A stretch of DNA of 8,355 nucleotides, from the NCBI GenBank assembly GCA_018812395.1, contig JAHJDS010000199.1, positions 1 through 8,355 on the forward strand. The letters run 5' to 3'. Positions within the stretch are counted from its first letter, which is position 1; each line of letters opens with the position of its first letter. The notes below the pieces were generated by a model, which did not search any database, had not been told where the DNA came from, and was given only the letters and a program-made list of their open reading frames with translations. Made by a program: the position numbers and the translations under genes. Origin of the DNA: Pseudomonadota bacterium. Lineage in GTDB: Bacteria > Desulfobacterota > Desulfarculia > Desulfarculales > JAHJDS01. Below, piece after piece: positions 1-6,685 of the stretch.

Positions 1-2
1 CC

Positions 3-710
3 GCCCTGGTCAGCCTGATGCTGTCCACCGGCTACGTCCGGGGGGCGGTGTTGACCGAATACCAGGGGGAGGGCCATCCCCGCGGCCAACTGGTGCGCAC
101 GCCCCTGGCCGCGTCCCTGGCGGCCGGATCGAACTACGCCGGCGCGGCCTCCCTCGAGGCCTTCAACCGGGCCGTGGCCGAGGGGCCGCTGGCCGTGGTT
201 GGGCTGCCCTGTCAGGTCCAGGCCCTGGCCCGGCTCAAGGCCCTGGACACGCCCGAGACGGCCGACGCCCGTCACGCCCTGGGGCTGATCGTCGGTCTGT
301 TCTGCACCGCCAACGTCACCTGGCGGAGTCTGCGGGCCTGGTTCGGCGAGACGGAAGCGCCGCTCGGCTGGACCCGGACCGACATCCCGCCGCCGCCGGC
401 CGAGCAATTCATCATCGAGCGGGACGGCCGGCGCTGGGAGTTGCCCCTGGACGGTTTCCGGTCCCGGATGATGCCCGGCTGCCGGGAGTGCGCCGACCTG
501 ACCGCCGAACTCAGCGACCTCTCCGTCGGGGCGGCCGAGGACCGGCCCGGCTGGAACACGGTCGTCATCCGCACCGAACGCGGCCAACGGATCTGGAACG
601 AGGCCCGGGAACAAGGACTGATCGAGACGGACCAGGTGCCTCCCCGGTCCTTGGAGCACCTGCGCTGGGCCGCCGGCAACAAGCGCCGACGTCAAAAGGA
701 CAGCCCATGA
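3..710 (+). CDS. FrhB/FdhB-family iron-sulfur flavoprotein subunit (5' end missing)
   Basis: This is the C-terminal part (about 235 codons visible) of a coenzyme F420 hydrogenase/dehydrogenase beta-subunit family protein. The frame is already open at the window edge, so the true start lies upstream. Visible family signatures are GLPCQVQAL (Cys codon 210-212), GLFCTAN (Cys codon 303-305) and a CRECADLTAELSDLSVG block (Cys codons 480-482 and 489-491) followed by GWNTVVIRTERG. These match the Cys-rich FrhB_FdhB C-terminal domain, whose members bind FAD and Fe-S clusters and pass electrons between ferredoxin-type centres and a diffusible carrier. The stop overlaps the iorA start (ATGA), so the two are almost certainly co-translated. 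The inferred role is electron transfer to or from IorAB. Use of F420 itself is not shown, because the family also serves formate dehydrogenases and other oxidoreductases. The family is firm; the partner and acceptor are inferred. Confidence 0.85.
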   Translation, partial: ALVSLMLSTGYVRGAVLTEYQGEGHPRGQLVRTPLAASLAAGSNYAGAASLEAFNRAVAEGPLAVVGLPCQVQALARLKALDTPETADARHALGLIVGLFCTANVTWRSLRAWFGETEAPLGWTRTDIPPPPAEQFIIERDGRRWELPLDGFRSRMMPGCRECADLTAELSDLSVGAAEDRPGWNTVVIRTERGQRIWNEAREQGLIETDQVPPRSLEHLRWAAGNKRRRQKDSP

Positions 711-2620
711 ACAGCGTCTACGCCTACCAGGCCGGGGAAACGGTCCTCCTCCAGGGCAACCAGGCCCTGGCCCGCGGAGCCCTCGAGGCCGGCATCCGCG
801 TCGCCGCGGCCTACCCGGGTAACCCCAGTTCCGAGATTCTCGAGAATCTGGCCCAGGCCGCGCCCGAGTCGGGGATGTACGTCGAGTGGTCGACCAACGA
901 GAAGGTGGCCCTCGAGGTCGCCGCCGCGGCCTCCTACTCAGGGCTCCGGGCCATGGCCTCGATGAAGCAGAACGGGGTCAACGTCTGCCTGGACACCCTG
1001 GGCAACCTGACCCTGTCCGGGGTCAAGGCCGGCCTGGTGCTGGTCTTCGCCCAGGACCCGTCGGGCATTTCGTCCACCAACGAACAGGACGTTCGGTGGG
1101 TGGCCAAGATGCTCGATCTGCCCTTGTTCGAGCCGGGCGACCCCCAGGAGTGTCTGCGGGCGATCCAGGACGCCGTGGCGCTGTCCGAGAGGATCGGCAA
1201 CGTCTGTCTGGTGTCCAGCGTGTCGCGGCTGTCCCATTCCCGGGCCGGCGTCAAGGTCGGGGCCCTGCCTTCGGAACTGCCCCGGGCCCACTTCGACACC
1301 AAGGCGACTTACGTCACCTTCCCGGTGGTGGCCCGGCACCAGGCGGCCAAGGACAAGCTGGAAAGGGCCCGCCGGCTGGCCGAGCGCACGTCGCTAAACC
1401 GTTACGTCGGCCCCGAGATGCCCGACGTGGTCCTCGTCACCGCCGGGGCGGGCCGGCCCTTCTGCCGCGAGGCCATCCGGCGCCTGGGGGTCGAAGACCG
1501 GGCGGGCGTCCTCAAGCTGGGCCTGACCTGGCCCTTGCCCCGGGACCTGATCCTGTCCACCGCGGCCCGGACCGATCACCTGATCCTGATCGAGGAGATC
1601 GATCCCTTTGTCGAGGAGGGGGTCAAGGCCCTCCTGGCCCAGGCCGGAGCCGCCCCGGGGACCCTGACCATCTGGGGCAAGGACTCGGGCCACGTCCCGG
1701 CGGTGGGCGAGTTGGACCCGGACCTGGTGGCCACGGCCCTGGCCCGGGCGCTGGACCTGACCCCGCCCGGGCGTGACCCGGCTTACGTCGAGCGGGCCCG
1801 GCAACTGGCCGCCGAACTGACCGTGCCCCGAGACTTCGGTTTCTGCCCGGGCTGTCCCCACCGGGCCTCGTTCTGGGCCATCAAGAACGTCCTGGCCGTT
1901 GACGACCGGGAGGGTTTCGTGTCCGGCGACATCGGCTGTTACACCATGGGGGCCATGCCCACCGGCTACCAGGTGGTCCGCTCGGTGCACGCCATGGGCT
2001 CCGGCGTCGGCATGTCCTCGGGCCTGGGCAAGCTGGACCAATTCGGGATGACCCAGCCGGTGGTGTCGGTGGTCGGCGACTCGACCTTCTTCCACGCCGC
2101 GGTCCCGGCCCTGATCAACGCCGTCTGGAACCGCTCCCGGTTCGTCCTGGTCATCCTGGACAACTCGGCCACGGCCATGACCGGCTTCCAGCCCCACCCG
2201 GGCACCGGGGAGACGGCCGCCTTCGGCCCGGGCGTGACCATCGCCCCCGAGGACATCTGCCGGGCCCTGGGGGCCGAGGTGGTGATCGTCGATCCCTACG
2301 ACCTGGCCGCCACCGAAGCAGCCCTGTACCAGGCCCTGCAAAGTGAGGGTTTCACGGCCATGGTCCTGCGCCGGACCTGCGCCCTGGTCCAGGGCCGTCA
2401 AGGGGGCTTCCCCTACCAGATGTCGGTCGACCCGGAGGCCTGTCTGGGCGAGGCCTGCGGCTGCAACCGGTTCTGCACCCGGGTGTTTCGATGTCCGGGC
2501 CTGATTTGGGACGCCGAGGCCGGGAAGGCGACGATCGACGAGGTCATCTGCGTCGGCTGCGGCGTCTGCGCCCGGATCTGCCCCGCCAACGCCATCGTCG
2601 CCCAGGAGCGCGACTCATGA
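707..2620 (+). CDS. iorA: Indolepyruvate:ferredoxin oxidoreductase, alpha subunit
   Basis: This 637-residue thiamine-diphosphate enzyme should oxidatively decarboxylate arylpyruvates (indolepyruvate, phenylpyruvate) to aryl-acetyl-CoA with reduction of ferredoxin, in the cytoplasm together with IorB. The N-terminal pyrimidine-binding domain shows AYPGNPSSEI (about 35-44) and EWSTNEKVALEVA (60-72, with E65 a likely cofactor-activating Glu). The TPP/Mg domain shows GDIGCYTMG (407-415) and GDSTFFH (457-463), with LDNS at 484-487 giving the GDS...N spacing of TPP enzymes. The C-terminus is a two-cluster ferredoxin domain: an atypical first set C579-x4-C584-x-C586-x3-C590-x5-C596-P and a standard second set C615-x2-C618-x2-C621-x3-C625-P. 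The start at 707 is chosen because it overlaps the upstream stop (ATGA) and gives the usual N-terminus; the same frame is open further upstream, but that stretch encodes nothing family-like. Family assignment is firm; preferred substrate is not known. Confidence 0.93.
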   Translation: MNSVYAYQAGETVLLQGNQALARGALEAGIRVAAAYPGNPSSEILENLAQAAPESGMYVEWSTNEKVALEVAAAASYSGLRAMASMKQNGVNVCLDTLGNLTLSGVKAGLVLVFAQDPSGISSTNEQDVRWVAKMLDLPLFEPGDPQECLRAIQDAVALSERIGNVCLVSSVSRLSHSRAGVKVGALPSELPRAHFDTKATYVTFPVVARHQAAKDKLERARRLAERTSLNRYVGPEMPDVVLVTAGAGRPFCREAIRRLGVEDRAGVLKLGLTWPLPRDLILSTAARTDHLILIEEIDPFVEEGVKALLAQAGAAPGTLTIWGKDSGHVPAVGELDPDLVATALARALDLTPPGRDPAYVERARQLAAELTVPRDFGFCPGCPHRASFWAIKNVLAVDDREGFVSGDIGCYTMGAMPTGYQVVRSVHAMGSGVGMSSGLGKLDQFGMTQPVVSVVGDSTFFHAAVPALINAVWNRSRFVLVILDNSATAMTGFQPHPGTGETAAFGPGVTIAPEDICRALGAEVVIVDPYDLAATEAALYQALQSEGFTAMVLRRTCALVQGRQGGFPYQMSVDPEACLGEACGCNRFCTRVFRCPGLIWDAEAGKATIDEVICVGCGVCARICPANAIVAQERDS

Positions 2621-3216
2621 AGCCCGATCCGCTGAACGTCGTCGTCACCGGCGTGGGGGGACAGGGCAACGTCCTGGCCTCGACCATCCTGGGCCGGACC
2701 TTTCTGCGTCAGGGATACAAGGTGACCGTGGGCGAGACCTACGGCCTGTCCCAGCGCGGCGGGCCGGTGATGAGCCAGGTCCGGATCTCGAAGCGGCTGG
2801 CGGCCGGGCCGCTCATTCCGGCCGGCGCCGGCCACGTGGTCATCGGTCTCGAGCCCCTGGAGACGCTCCGTTGCCTGCCCCGGCTGGGCTCTCCGGAGAC
2901 CATCGTCCTGACCAACGACCGGCCGGTCCATCCGATCAACGTCATCGCCGGCCGGGAGACCTATCCCGACCTGGACCGGCTGCGGTCCGCCCTGGAGGAG
3001 CTGTCGGCCAAGGTCTACTGGCTGCCGGCCACCGAGGCCGGTCTGAGCCTGGGCAACCCCGTTCTGGCCAACGTGGTCATCCTCGGGGCGCTTCTGGCCA
3101 GCGGGGCCGCGCCCCTGGACGAGGAGGCCCTCCAGGCCGAACTGGCCGAGATCTTCCCGGAGCACAAGCTCGAACTCAACCACCGGGCGATCGCCCTGGG
3201 CCGGGAGATGATCTGA
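2617..3216 (+). CDS. iorB: Indolepyruvate:ferredoxin oxidoreductase, beta subunit
   Basis: This 199-residue protein is the gamma-domain-type subunit that pairs with IorA. The N-terminal VVVTGVGGQGNVLAS (about 8-22) is the glycine-rich signature of the pyruvate/2-oxoacid ferredoxin oxidoreductase gamma family. It is followed by GETYGLSQRGGPVMSQVRI (about 39-57), another hallmark of IorB. Length is typical of a stand-alone IorB. The start codon overlaps the iorA stop in an ATGA, indicating translational coupling and 1:1 synthesis of the two subunits. The same frame is open upstream to 2491, but that extension lies over the iorA ferredoxin domain and has no family resemblance. No truncation or missing signature is visible. 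Confidence 0.92.
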   Translation: MKPDPLNVVVTGVGGQGNVLASTILGRTFLRQGYKVTVGETYGLSQRGGPVMSQVRISKRLAAGPLIPAGAGHVVIGLEPLETLRCLPRLGSPETIVLTNDRPVHPINVIAGRETYPDLDRLRSALEELSAKVYWLPATEAGLSLGNPVLANVVILGALLASGAAPLDEEALQAELAEIFPEHKLELNHRAIALGREMI

Positions 3217-3230
3217 CCACTGAGGCGCGC

Positions 3231-4241
3231 ATGGACCCCAACCCCGCCGGACTGATCGACGCCTTCTCGGACCCGGCCTTTTATCACCATCCCGTGACCG
3301 AGGTTCACCACCGCCAGACCCATATCTCCCACGTCTTCCTGACCGGCCTCCGGGCCTTCAAAATAAAGAAGCCCGTGGACTTCGGCTTTCTCGACTTCAC
3401 CACCCTCGACAAACGACGCCACTTCCTCAATCAGGAGTTGATTCTCAACCGCCGGCTCTGTCCGGAGGTCTACCTCGAGGTCCTGCCCGTCACCGACGAG
3501 GACGGGCGGCTCCGGCTGGGCGGCCAGGGCCGGGCCGTAGAATACGCCCTGGTCATGCTCCAGATGGACGAGAACCGGCTGATGAACCGGCTGTTCGAGG
3601 CCGGGGAGGTCGGAGGGCCGCAGGTCGAGGCCGTGGCCGAGGTGATGGTCCCCTTTTACGAGACCGCGGCCACCGGCGGCAAGATCGACCGCTACGGCCG
3701 CCCGGAGGTCTTCCGGGTCAACACCGACGAGAATTTTGCGCAAACCGAAAAGTACGTCGGTGGTCCTCTCACCCAAGAGACCTTCGAGACCATCCGGGCC
3801 TACACCGATCGCTTTCTCGACCAGCGGGCCGACCTCTTCGCCCGCCGCATCGCCGGAGGGCGCATCCGCGACGGCCACGGCGATTTGCACATGGGCAACA
3901 TCATCCTGGGATCCCGGGTCTACGTCTTTGACTGCATCGAGTTCAACGACCGCTTCCGCTACGGCGACGTGGCCGTGGACCTGGCCTTTCTGGCCATGGA
4001 CATCGATTATCACGGCCGGCCCGACCTGGCCGACCGTTTGATCGGGGTCTACGTCGAGCGCTCGGGCGACCGGGACATCCATCACGTCCTGGACTTCTAC
4101 AAGTGCTACCGGGCCTACGTGCGGGGCAAGATCGACTGCTTCACCGCCGACGGCGAGGCCGATCCGGCCCGGCAAGAAGCCCATCTGGCCGCGGCCCGGG
4201 CCTACTTCGACCTGGCCCGGTCCTACACCGGTCCGGGCTGA
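3231..4241 (+). CDS. Aminoglycoside phosphotransferase-fold kinase of unknown substrate
   Basis: This 336-residue protein has the protein-kinase-like fold of the APH family (COG2187-type). It shows an N-terminal LRAFKIKKPVDFGFLDF block (40-56) with candidate ATP-contacting lysines K44, K46 and K47. The catalytic loop is HGDLHMGN (216-223; D218 as catalytic base and N223 as metal ligand). The second metal-binding Asp lies in VFDCIEFND (D234). These are the essential residues of an active small-molecule or protein phosphotransferase. In many bacteria this domain is fused to a P-loop kinase domain, which here is the next gene. The gene follows iorB by 14 bases with only a weak TGAGG upstream and ends in a TGATG overlap with its downstream partner. 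The natural substrate of this group is unknown, and despite the family name drug resistance should not be assumed. Confidence 0.82.
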   Translation: MDPNPAGLIDAFSDPAFYHHPVTEVHHRQTHISHVFLTGLRAFKIKKPVDFGFLDFTTLDKRRHFLNQELILNRRLCPEVYLEVLPVTDEDGRLRLGGQGRAVEYALVMLQMDENRLMNRLFEAGEVGGPQVEAVAEVMVPFYETAATGGKIDRYGRPEVFRVNTDENFAQTEKYVGGPLTQETFETIRAYTDRFLDQRADLFARRIAGGRIRDGHGDLHMGNIILGSRVYVFDCIEFNDRFRYGDVAVDLAFLAMDIDYHGRPDLADRLIGVYVERSGDRDIHHVLDFYKCYRAYVRGKIDCFTADGEADPARQEAHLAAARAYFDLARSYTGPG

Positions 4242-4810
4242 TGCCGACGCTGCTGGTGTTCATGGGCCTGATGGGCACGGGTAAGAGTCACCTGGCCCGC
4301 CTGGTGGGTAAACGCCTGGGCCGGCCGGTGATCAACTCGGACACGACCCGCAAGGAGCTGGCCGGGATCGACCCGACCACCAAGGTCCACGTGGATTTCG
4401 AGGCCGGATTGTATGGCCCGGAAATGTCGGCCAACGTCTACGCCGAGATGCGCCGCCAGGCGATTGAGCATCTAAAAAATGGACAAAGCGTTATCCTCGA
4501 CGGGTCATATAAACGCCTCGATGAAAGAGAAGCCGTGTGGCAAGTGTCCCAGGAGAACGGCGCGTCCGTGGTCTTCGTGGAAGTTACCTGCGAGGAGGCC
4601 GAGGTCCGCCGCCGGTTGGCGCAGCGGGTGAGGGGGGAGACCGAGTCCGACGGCCGCCTCGAACTGCTCGACCGGCAACGGGCCGACTTCGACTCGCCGG
4701 CCGGACCAACGGCCCGACTGACCCGCCAGGTGGACAACAGCGGCGATTTGTTTGACGTCGTGACGAAGATCATCGACAAGTTGCCTTATTGGGCGGCTGA
4801 AAATGCCTGA
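4241..4810 (+). CDS. P-loop kinase (AAA/gluconokinase-like, COG0645-type)
   Basis: This is a 189-residue nucleotide-binding protein. The Walker A motif GLMGTGKS is at residues 9-16, directly after a hydrophobic beta strand, as in small-molecule kinases of the gluconate/shikimate/adenylylsulfate kinase type. NSDTTRKEL (about 33-41) resembles the substrate-binding DxxR region, and VILDGSY (about 86-92) resembles a Walker B-type strand. An arginine-rich segment VRRRLAQR (about 123-130) fits the mobile lid. It resembles the C-terminal half of fused APH/ATP-binding proteins and starts within the stop of the APH-fold gene (TGATG), so reinitiation coupling and a two-subunit unit are likely. A short AT-richer patch near 4468-4530 differs from the surrounding codon use. 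Substrate is unknown. Confidence 0.8.
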   Translation: MPTLLVFMGLMGTGKSHLARLVGKRLGRPVINSDTTRKELAGIDPTTKVHVDFEAGLYGPEMSANVYAEMRRQAIEHLKNGQSVILDGSYKRLDEREAVWQVSQENGASVVFVEVTCEEAEVRRRLAQRVRGETESDGRLELLDRQRADFDSPAGPTARLTRQVDNSGDLFDVVTKIIDKLPYWAAENA

Positions 4811-6533
4811 AAATATTACCCGCGAGCGCCTCCAACGATTGGTCGCCGCGGCCCGTGGCGAGGAGCCGGCCGACCTGGTGTTTCGCGGCGGCCGGGTGGT
4901 CAACGTCTTTTCCCGGACCGTCCAGCGCCGCGACCTGGCCGTGTCCGACGGCTTTGTGGTCGGCCTGGGCGACTACCGGGGCGTCAAAACCATCGACGTC
5001 TCGGACAAGTTCTTGGTGCCCGGCCTCATGGAAGGGCACCTGCACCTCGAGTCGAGCCTCTTGACTCCACCGGCCCTGGCCCGGGCGGTCCTGGCCCGCG
5101 GCACGTCGGCCGTCATCGCCGACCCCCACGAGATCGTCAACGTCCACGGACTCCCGGGGCTGGATTACATGCTGGCCGCGGCCGAGGGCCTGCCGGTGGA
5201 TATCTTCTACCTGCTGTCGTCCTGCGTCCCGGCCACCCGGTTCGAGACGTCCGGGGCCGACCTCGAGGCCGCGGACCTGGCCCCCTACGCCGATCATCCC
5301 CGGATCCTGGGCCTGGCCGAGATGATGAACTTCCCCGGCGTGGTCGCCGGCGACCCTTTGGTCCTGGACAAGCTGGTCGCCTTTTGGGATCGTCACGTTG
5401 ACGGCCACGCCCCCTTGCTGGGGGGCAAACCACTCAACGCCTACCTCCTGGCCGGGCCGTCCACGGACCACGAGTGCCTCGAACTCCCCGAGGCCGCCGA
5501 AAAGCTGGACGCCGGGATGTGGATCATGATCCGACAGGGGACATTGGCCCACAACCTGGCCGACCTGCTGCCCCTGGTCACCCCGGCCACCTGCCGGCGG
5601 TGCCTGCTGGTCTCCGACGACCTCCACCCGGACGTGATCCGGACCGAGGGCCACCTGGACCGGCTGGTCCGCCTGGCCGTGGCCGGCGGGCTCGATCCCC
5701 TGGTGGCCATCCAGATGGTGACGCTCAACGTGGCCGAGTGTTTCGGCCTGCCACGCCGGGGCGCCCTGGCCCCGGGTTATCTGGCCGACGTGGTCGTGGT
5801 CGACGACCTCGAGCATTTTCAGGTCGAGCGGGTCTGGCACCGCGGCCGACCGGCGGCCCGGGGCGGCCGGGCGGTCGACTTCCCGGAAACGACCCCGGCC
5901 TATGACTTGGCCTCCATGAACGTCCCCCCCATCAAGCCCGACCGGTTCCGCCTGCCCTCCGACGCGTCCCGGGCCAAGGTGATCGGGATCGTCCCCGATC
6001 AACTGGTGACCCGCAAGCTGGTCCGGGCGGTGAGGGTCGAGGACGGCCTAGTGGTCTCGGACCCGGAGACCGACGTGTTGAAGCTGGCCGTGATCGAGCG
6101 CCACACCGGCCGGGCCGGTACCGGCCTGGGCCTGGTCAAGGGCTTTGGCCTTAAAAAGGGCGCCCTGGGCTCGACCGTGGCCCACGACTCGCACAACATC
6201 ATCGTCGTCGGGGTGACCGACGAGGACATGGCCGCCGCGGCCAACGCCCTGCGGGACATGGGCGGCGGCCTGGTGGCCGTGGACCACGGCCGGGTCAAGG
6301 CTTCCCTGCCCCTGCCCGTGGCCGGGCTGATGTCCGAGCGGCCCATCGGCTAGGTCGCCCAGGGTCTGGCCCGGGTGCGGGCCGCGGCCCAGGACCTGGG
6401 CTGTCCACTTGAAACCCCGTTCATGGCCCTGTCCTTTCTGGCCCTGCCGGTCATTCCCGCCCTCAAGCTGACCGATCAAGGCCTGGTGGACGTGGACCGG
6501 TTCGAGATGGTGCCTTTGTTCGGGGCGTCCTGA
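4803..6533 (+). CDS. ade: Adenine deaminase, interrupted by in-frame TAG at codon 517
   Basis: This amidohydrolase should convert adenine to hypoxanthine and ammonia for purine salvage or catabolism. Metal and active-site signatures are present: MEGHLHLESS (H79, H81, E83), ADPHEIVNVHG (107-116), SCVPAT (C141), GLAEMMNFPGV (E173), DGHAP (H202), TDHE (H223) and VSDDLHPD (D272). The C-terminal domain follows, with GLVKGFGLKKGALGSTVAHDSHN, where the catalytic-region histidines of the family's second half lie. The start at 4803 overlaps the previous stop by 8 bases and gives the usual N-terminus. The frame meets TAG at 6351-6353 (516 residues), then continues without break for 59 codons encoding FLALPVIPALKLTDQGL and ending at TGA 6531-6533. 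Full read-through gives 576 residues, normal for the family. Whether the made protein is truncated, full-length by amber decoding, or a sequence artefact cannot be decided here. Confidence 0.88.
6351..6533 (+). other. In-frame amber codon and conserved ade C-terminal extension
   Basis: TAG at 6351-6353 is followed in the same frame by 59 sense codons and TGA. The translated tail (starting VAQGLARVRAAAQDLG, ending VDRFEMVPLFGAS) carries the conserved adenine deaminase C-terminal block FMALSFLALPVIPALKLT. No frameshift or second stop interrupts it, and its codon use matches the upstream part. An ordinary stop would leave this region under no coding constraint, so the TAG is either very recent, a sequencing or assembly error, or is read as an amino acid. 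The amber falls at a variable helix position just after GLMSERPIG, not at a catalytic residue. Confidence 0.85.
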
Positions 6534-6536
6534 CTA

Positions 6537-6550
6537 GCCCGGCCCCGGGC
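6537..6550 (+). terminator. Weak GC hairpin just after ade
   Basis: GCCCG (6537-6541) and CGGGC (6546-6550) form a 5-bp inverted repeat with a 4-base loop, a few bases after the ade TGA. No T-tract follows, so it is not a classical intrinsic terminator. It could assist termination or RNA 3'-end stability. Confidence 0.25.
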
Positions 6551-6568
6551 CGCCATCGACTCTTCTCC

Positions 6569-6590
6569 GGGGAATAAATGTTCATTCCCC
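6569..6590. promoter_or_regulatory. Inverted repeat GGGGAAT-N8-ATTCCCC
   Basis: This is a perfect 7-bp inverted repeat separated by 8 bases, located 96-117 bases upstream of the MBL gene. It could be a dimeric regulator operator or a hairpin at the end of the ade transcript. No poly-T follows, and a candidate -35 element falls partly inside it, which favours an operator. No known regulator consensus is recognised. Confidence 0.45.
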
Positions 6591-6607
6591 TGTTAACGGT
6601 ATATATT
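6579..6607 (+). promoter_or_regulatory. Candidate sigma70-type promoter for the MBL gene
   Basis: TATATT at 6602-6607 matches the -10 consensus at 5 of 6 positions. TGTTCA at 6579-6584, 17 bases upstream, matches the -35 consensus at only 3 of 6. Transcription would start near 6613-6616, leaving a leader of about 70 bases. It lies in the only clearly AT-rich stretch of the region. The weak -35 and the overlap with two inverted repeats suggest regulated expression, but no start site is proven. Confidence 0.35.
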
Positions 6608-6613
6608 TCCGTT
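6595..6613. promoter_or_regulatory. Inverted repeat AACGG-N9-CCGTT over candidate -10
   Basis: A 5-bp perfect inverted repeat with a 9-base AT-rich centre (TATATATTT) covers the candidate -10 element. A protein bound here would block RNA polymerase, so it is a reasonable repressor operator. Five-base arms can occur by chance, and no regulator family can be named. Confidence 0.35.
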
Positions 6614-6630
6614 GTATGGCCGGCGACGAG

Positions 6631-6646
6631 GTGTTAAGCTGAACAC
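6631..6646. promoter_or_regulatory. Inverted repeat GTGTT-AAGCTG-AACAC
   Basis: A 5-bp inverted repeat around a nearly symmetric AAGCTG centre lies in the presumed leader of the MBL gene, 40 bases before its start codon. If three bases on the left arm are bulged out, CGAC/GTCG extends the pairing. It could be an operator or a leader hairpin. Confidence 0.35.
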
Positions 6647-6674
6647 GTCGATAACGTCAATAACCACCACACAC

Positions 6675-6681
6675 AGGGGGG
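6675..6681 (+). promoter_or_regulatory. Ribosome binding site of the MBL gene
   Basis: AGGGGGG lies 4 bases before the ATG at 6686. It is the strongest Shine-Dalgarno-like purine run seen at any of the starts here and decides between the ATG at 6686 and the one at 6695. Confidence 0.6.
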
Positions 6682-6685
6682 CACC

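Noticed and set aside
488..706. Possible N-terminal extension of iorA
   Set aside because: The extension overlaps the FrhB-like gene in another frame and is Arg/Pro-rich noise; the ATG at 707 in an ATGA overlap gives the family N-terminus.
1394..2401. Long minus-strand open frame opposite iorA
   Set aside because: It lies wholly antisense to the well-supported iorA and translates to low-complexity Gly/Asp/His/Gln-rich sequence, typical of a high-GC shadow frame.
2491..2616. Possible N-terminal extension of iorB
   Set aside because: It lies over the iorA ferredoxin codons; the family start MKPDPLNVVVTGVGGQG begins at 2617.
3015..4184. Long minus-strand open frame opposite iorB and the APH-fold kinase
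   Set aside because: Antisense to two genes with intact motifs; the translation is Val/Asp/Gly-rich with no recognisable domain.
4770..6002. Long minus-strand open frame opposite ade
   Set aside because: Antisense to clear adenine deaminase coding; composition is that of a GC shadow frame.
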